From the NCBI RefSeq assembly GCF_018687675.1, contig NZ_CP061302.1:1190192-1254191 (forward strand): 64,000 nucleotides of DNA. The letters are read 5' to 3'. Each line of letters begins with the position of its first letter. Positions within the stretch are counted from its first letter, which is position 1. Made by a program: the position numbers and the translations under genes. Shown piece by piece: positions 61,172 to 64,000 of the stretch. The notes below the pieces were generated by a model. That model saw only the letters and a program-made list of their open reading frames with translations. It did no database searches and was not told where the DNA came from. Origin of the DNA: Polynucleobacter sp. MG-Unter2-18. GTDB taxonomy: Bacteria > Pseudomonadota > Gammaproteobacteria > Burkholderiales > Burkholderiaceae.

Positions 61172-62293
61172 TTATTGGGTACTTGCCCTAAAGCTTGTTG
61201 AATACCGCTTAACGGCATCGACTAAAACAGCAACATTCTCTGGAGGGGTGAATTGTGAAATTCCATGCCCCAGATTAAAAGTATGTCCATCGAGTGGATT
61301 GCCACCAGCAACATCAGCCGTTGATAAACCTTGAAACAATTGCATGACACGAGCATCTATTTCAGCAGGGTTTGCTAACAAAATCGAGGGGTCTAAATTA
61401 CCCTGAATTGCAATTGGGCTATTGGATACATGGTTAATGGTTTGTCGCGCATGTTTTAGGTCAATAGTCCAATCCAGACCAATCACATTGGCACCTGATT
61501 GCGCAATATCGCTTAACCAAAGACCCCCTCCCTTGGTAAACAAAATGATAGGCAGATCTTTGTATTTGGGATTGCTTTTAATACTGCTGATAATTGCTGA
61601 CATGGGAGCTAGTGAATGCTCAAGATAGTCATTCGGGGTCAATAGGCCACCCCAAGTATCAAAAATCATGAGGGCCTGAGCGCCAGAATCTGCTTGCAGT
61701 GTGAGGTATTCAGTGATGGATTGGACGTTGATATCCAATATTTTTTGGATGAGATCTTTGCGGTCATAGAGCATCTTCTTTGTCTTAGCAAAGTCTTTTG
61801 ATCCACCGCCTTCAATCATGTAGCAAGCTAAAGTCCAGGGACTTCCTGTAAATCCAATTAAGGGAACTTGCTGTTTGCCATTGGAGGTGAGTGCCTTAGA
61901 GATGGATGCTACGGCATCAAAAACATAACGGAGCTGCTCCATATCAGCTACTGGAAGCTTTTTTACATCTTCTTCGGAGCTTAATGGGTGCAAAAACCTC
62001 GGCCCCTCACCGCTATCAAAAGTGAGGCCCAATCCCATTGCGTCTGGAACAGTCAATATATCTGAAAATAGTATCGCGGCATCTAGGCCATAGCGATCTA
62101 TAGGCTGCAGGGTAACTTCTGTTGCGTACTCTGGGCTTTTGGCTAAATCGAGAAAACTTCCAGCCTTAGCTCTGGTTTGGCGATACTCTGGAAGGTAGCG
62201 TCCAGCCTGCCGCATCAACCAAACAGGCGTTCTTTCTGTTTTTTGAGAAAAACAAGCTCTTAAAAAAAGATCGTTCTCTAATTCTGCCGCCAT
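61172..62293 (-). CDS. hemE: Uroporphyrinogen decarboxylase
   Basis: This is a 373-residue enzyme converting uroporphyrinogen III to coproporphyrinogen III, the shared step to haem and bacteriochlorophyll. It shows RTPVWLMRQAGRYLPEYR near residue 21, ILFSDILTVPDAMG near 74, GFTGSPWTLACYMIEG near 147, and a Tyr/His-containing C-terminus (FNLGHGI). It lies 17 bases downstream of a PpaA-like regulator gene on the same strand. In phototrophs a second hemE is often inside the photosynthesis cluster; whether this is the only copy is unknown. Confidence 0.95.
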   Translation of the reverse strand: MAAELENDLFLRACFSQKTERTPVWLMRQAGRYLPEYRQTRAKAGSFLDLAKSPEYATEVTLQPIDRYGLDAAILFSDILTVPDAMGLGLTFDSGEGPRFLHPLSSEEDVKKLPVADMEQLRYVFDAVASISKALTSNGKQQVPLIGFTGSPWTLACYMIEGGGSKDFAKTKKMLYDRKDLIQKILDINVQSITEYLTLQADSGAQALMIFDTWGGLLTPNDYLEHSLAPMSAIISSIKSNPKYKDLPIILFTKGGGLWLSDIAQSGANVIGLDWTIDLKHARQTINHVSNSPIAIQGNLDPSILLANPAEIDARVMQLFQGLSTADVAGGNPLDGHTFNLGHGISQFTPPENVAVLVDAVKRYSTSFRASTQ

Positions 62294-62310
62294 GCACTGA
62301 CACCTATGAA

Positions 62311-63279
62311 CTAGCGCAATCGCTCAACATAATAAGTTGCCTTTTCCAAGGCATCCGCTGCATCAAATCCAACCATGTCGGCACCCAATTCATCTACTAA
62401 CTCAGGGTGTTGATTGAAAACAGGGCTGCCAACAATCACACCAACACGCGGATTTTTGGATTTAAGCTTGATTTCTTGAATCAGGTCTTTTAATTGCGGG
62501 AACTGTTCACGTAAACTTGCCGATAGGCCAATGACATCAAACCACTCTGTCTGTGCCATGGAAACAATATCCTCTTGTGTAGCAGCCAACTCACCCCAGA
62601 TTCTCCAGCCCGCTTTAGCAAAAAACTCAGAAACCATAAATAGCCCTAAGTTATGTTGCGAGCCCGGCAAGGGAACAAGCATGATGCTCGAACCAGTTTT
62701 ATTTTGCTCTGCATATTGCTGGAAGATGGGACTTAAGTCATACATCAACTGCTTGATACGCCAAAGTGCAATCGTGACGTCGGTGAAGCTAGACTGATCA
62801 TCCTCCCACATTTCACCCAGCTTTCTCGCAACTGGAGTTAATAAGAGTAAATAAATATTTTCGAGACTAACGCCTGAAGCATGAATATCTTTGACGTACT
62901 TAACAGAGGTTCTCGCATCCTCTTGCAATACTAATTGCGTTAACTCGGTAATCGATTGTTGGGTAATCAGGTCGGCTGGAGGCGCTTTTAAAACTGAGGA
63001 AATCGATGTCTCTAGATGCTTCTCAACGATCAAGGGCAATATATTATTTTCAATCGTCTTGACTAGCGACTCAAGATACTCTTCTTCCGTGCAAGCTTTT
63101 TCTAATGGATGCGGGGTATCGTTTTTTTCAAATGTAGCCTTAGAGGGTGCATTTGCAACCAGGCAGTCCTCCCAGATGCTATTGGGCTCATTTGAGGGGG
63201 AATTCTGATTAAGTTTGGAGTCGTCTTGGCTAGATCTCTTTTTAGATTTAGCGATGCTCACTAGTCTGGATAAATTCAT
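62311..63279 (-). CDS. ppaA: B12-binding photosynthesis regulator (PpaA/AerR-like)
   Basis: This is a 322-residue protein with a disordered N-terminus, a four-helix segment (about residues 115-188) and a C-terminal Rossmann-like cobalamin-binding domain (about 198-322). The base-off ligand motif is preserved as His209 in QHNLG (HxxG). In the helix bundle the Trp158 of WEDDQSSFTDVT keeps the cap Trp of light-sensing CarH proteins, but the Glu-His after it is Val-Thr. That fits PpaA/AerR-type antirepressors of pigment genes. The ATG at 63279 sits eight bases after AGG; the GTG at 63288 is an alternative. It is in an operon with hemE. Confidence 0.78.
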   Translation of the reverse strand: MNLSRLVSIAKSKKRSSQDDSKLNQNSPSNEPNSIWEDCLVANAPSKATFEKNDTPHPLEKACTEEEYLESLVKTIENNILPLIVEKHLETSISSVLKAPPADLITQQSITELTQLVLQEDARTSVKYVKDIHASGVSLENIYLLLLTPVARKLGEMWEDDQSSFTDVTIALWRIKQLMYDLSPIFQQYAEQNKTGSSIMLVPLPGSQHNLGLFMVSEFFAKAGWRIWGELAATQEDIVSMAQTEWFDVIGLSASLREQFPQLKDLIQEIKLKSKNPRVGVIVGSPVFNQHPELVDELGADMVGFDAADALEKATYYVERLR

Positions 63280-63303
63280 GAACATCACCTGATCAGATCA
63301 CAG

Positions 63304-63323
63304 TCTCAAATCATTACTTGAGA
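63304..63323. promoter_or_regulatory. Inverted repeat upstream of ppaA
   Basis: TCTCAA, eight bases, TTGAGA lies 25 bases before the ppaA start. It is a candidate operator; it does not match the PpsR (TGT-N12-ACA) or FNR patterns. The regulator is unknown. Confidence 0.35.
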
Positions 63324-63340
63324 TCGCTATGACTGCCTAA

Positions 63341-63375
63341 GAGCCTATAAATGGGAATGTTTACTTTATAGGCTC
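63341..63375. terminator. 11-bp perfect stem between bciB and ppaA
   Basis: GAGCCTATAAA and TTTATAGGCTC pair perfectly around a 13-base loop. On the plus strand it is followed by ATTTTT; on the minus strand, the direction of the genes, the T-run is missing. It may act as an RNA processing or partial termination element in the bciB-ppaA gap. Confidence 0.6.
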
Positions 63376-63403
63376 ATTTTTGAAGATACTCAAATGAATT
63401 AGC

Positions 63404-64000
63404 TTAAGTACTTTCCCTAGACCCCTTTATTTCATCACTAGAAGGCCGTATTTCATATTTTTCAAGCAAAACCCAGGTGGCTTTAGGCACCATATTTTTT
63501 ATTTTGTGCGGCGCAATGCTACGTAAATGAATCACCGATTCGATTGCCTTCATCTCTACCCTCGCTTTAGCAAACTCTAGCCCTCGAGGCCCAAATCTCG
63601 GCATTACCCAGGCAAAAATACTGCGCATGAAGTTGGGCATCCGCTGCAATGGTAAGCCCCCTGCGGCGAGCTCCACATTTTTCATAAAGCCTTTAACGGG
63701 ACCCAAACGATTGCCAGCGGAACTCACCGGTTCAAGCGATAGCTCGTTAGAAAGGAGATTTATGAGCTCTTGACCTTTTGGATTGCGAACAATAATCCAT
63801 TGCTCCCCTGTGCCTGCCATATACCCCACCGTAATATCCGATAGGGAGTTGACGTAATCAACACAGGTTTTACAAGTCGTTGGGAAAAAATCTGCGGGCA
63901 AAGTGCTGAGAGGTAACTTTAAAAAAGGAATCTCTTGCACTTCACCATTTTTAAATCTCAATTCAACATGGTAATCGGCCCTAAATTCTAAATACGTAAT
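63404..64000 (-). CDS. bciB: BciB-like 8-vinyl reductase, C-terminal part (cut by window edge)
   Basis: This is the C-terminal 198 residues of a protein that continues past the right edge; the frame is open to base 64000, and the internal TTG at 63961 is not the start. The segment TTCKTCVDYVNSLSDITVGYMAGTG is the coenzyme F420 hydrogenase/dehydrogenase beta C-terminal signature. It matches BciB, the ferredoxin-dependent divinyl chlorophyllide 8-vinyl reductase of bacteriochlorophyll synthesis, better than FrhB. The adjacent ppaA-like and hemE genes support this. A 7-hydroxymethyl chlorophyll reductase or another FrhB-like protein is possible until the N-terminus is seen. Confidence 0.7.
   Translation of the reverse strand: MTYLEFRADYHVELRFKNGEVQEIPFLKLPLSTLPADFFPTTCKTCVDYVNSLSDITVGYMAGTGEQWIIVRNPKGQELINLLSNELSLEPVSSAGNRLGPVKGFMKNVELAAGGLPLQRMPNFMRSIFAWVMPRFGPRGLEFAKARVEMKAIESVIHLRSIAPHKIKNMVPKATWVLLEKYEIRPSSDEIKGSREST

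Noticed and set aside
63289..63403. PpsR or FNR boxes upstream of the ppaA-like gene
   Set aside because: No TGT-N12-ACA or TTGAT-N4-ATCAA match in the gap; only an unassigned inverted repeat was found.
1..64000. tRNA, rRNA, CRISPR array, insertion sequence or prophage
   Set aside because: I saw no cloverleaf, spaced direct repeats, transposase or integrase motifs, or terminal inverted repeats in the window.

Overview
The window is about 64 kb of a bacterial chromosome, packed with genes. It carries no rRNA, tRNA, insertion sequence, prophage or CRISPR array that I can see. Gene content, moderate GC and gene order point to a freshwater betaproteobacterium of the Burkholderiales, most like Polynucleobacter. 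Supporting features are OxyR, a phasin, 3-hydroxybutyrate dehydrogenase, a Cys-type periplasmic formate dehydrogenase with DUF3305/DUF3306 partners, Mrp, and many small lineage-type proteins. The taxon is an inference from gene families, not from a marker gene.

Layout. 0-9.5 kb: rhlE helicase, mmsB, a histone-H1-like small protein, a four-domain rhodanese, a phasin, a truncated hemoglobin, a flavoprotein, a channel-like membrane protein and a LOG-family protein. 9.6-16.5 kb: nnrD, two EamA transporters, a class V aminotransferase, an LldD-type 2-hydroxyacid oxidase and a DUF4239 membrane protein that appears to need a non-standard start codon. 16.5-21.9 kb: ene reductase, oxyR with a good candidate OxyR operator, a divergent rubredoxin and rubredoxin reductase pair, a PuuD-like membrane protein and 3-hydroxybutyrate dehydrogenase.

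22-33.6 kb is a catabolic locus. A molybdenum hydroxylase operon (large, 2Fe-2S and FAD subunits plus a CoxG-like protein) runs leftwards. A TetR regulator, a VOC protein, a flavin monooxygenase resembling 2,6-dihydroxypyridine hydroxylases and a complete Liv-type ABC importer run rightwards. I infer uptake and ring hydroxylation of an unidentified, possibly N-heteroaromatic, compound. An acyl-CoA dehydrogenase and a CaiB/BaiF CoA-transferase follow at 34.3-36.8 kb.

36.7-39.2 kb holds a phospholipase-D-type cardiolipin synthase, an EEP-family phosphatase/nuclease and a Bfd-like ferredoxin. 39.2-51.3 kb is a formate dehydrogenase region: tungstate transporter genes tupBC (no tupA seen), the FDH subunits, a Tat-signal peptide protein, a TorD-like chaperone, a large polyferredoxin, DUF3306, DUF3305 and Mrp. 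A strong hairpin separates the accessory unit from the structural unit. 51.4-54 kb is copZ and copA. 54-59.5 kb is an envelope glycosylation set (GT39, YbhN-like, GT9, PAP2) next to a DUF3047 lipoprotein, followed by rlmJ.

60.4-64 kb is the most suggestive part. Reading leftwards from the edge are the C-terminal half of a BciB-like 8-vinyl reductase, a B12-binding PpaA/AerR-like regulator, hemE, an ArsR-type regulator and psiE. bciB, ppaA and hemE together suggest that the right edge is the border of a bacteriochlorophyll photosynthesis gene cluster, so the organism may be an aerobic anoxygenic phototroph.
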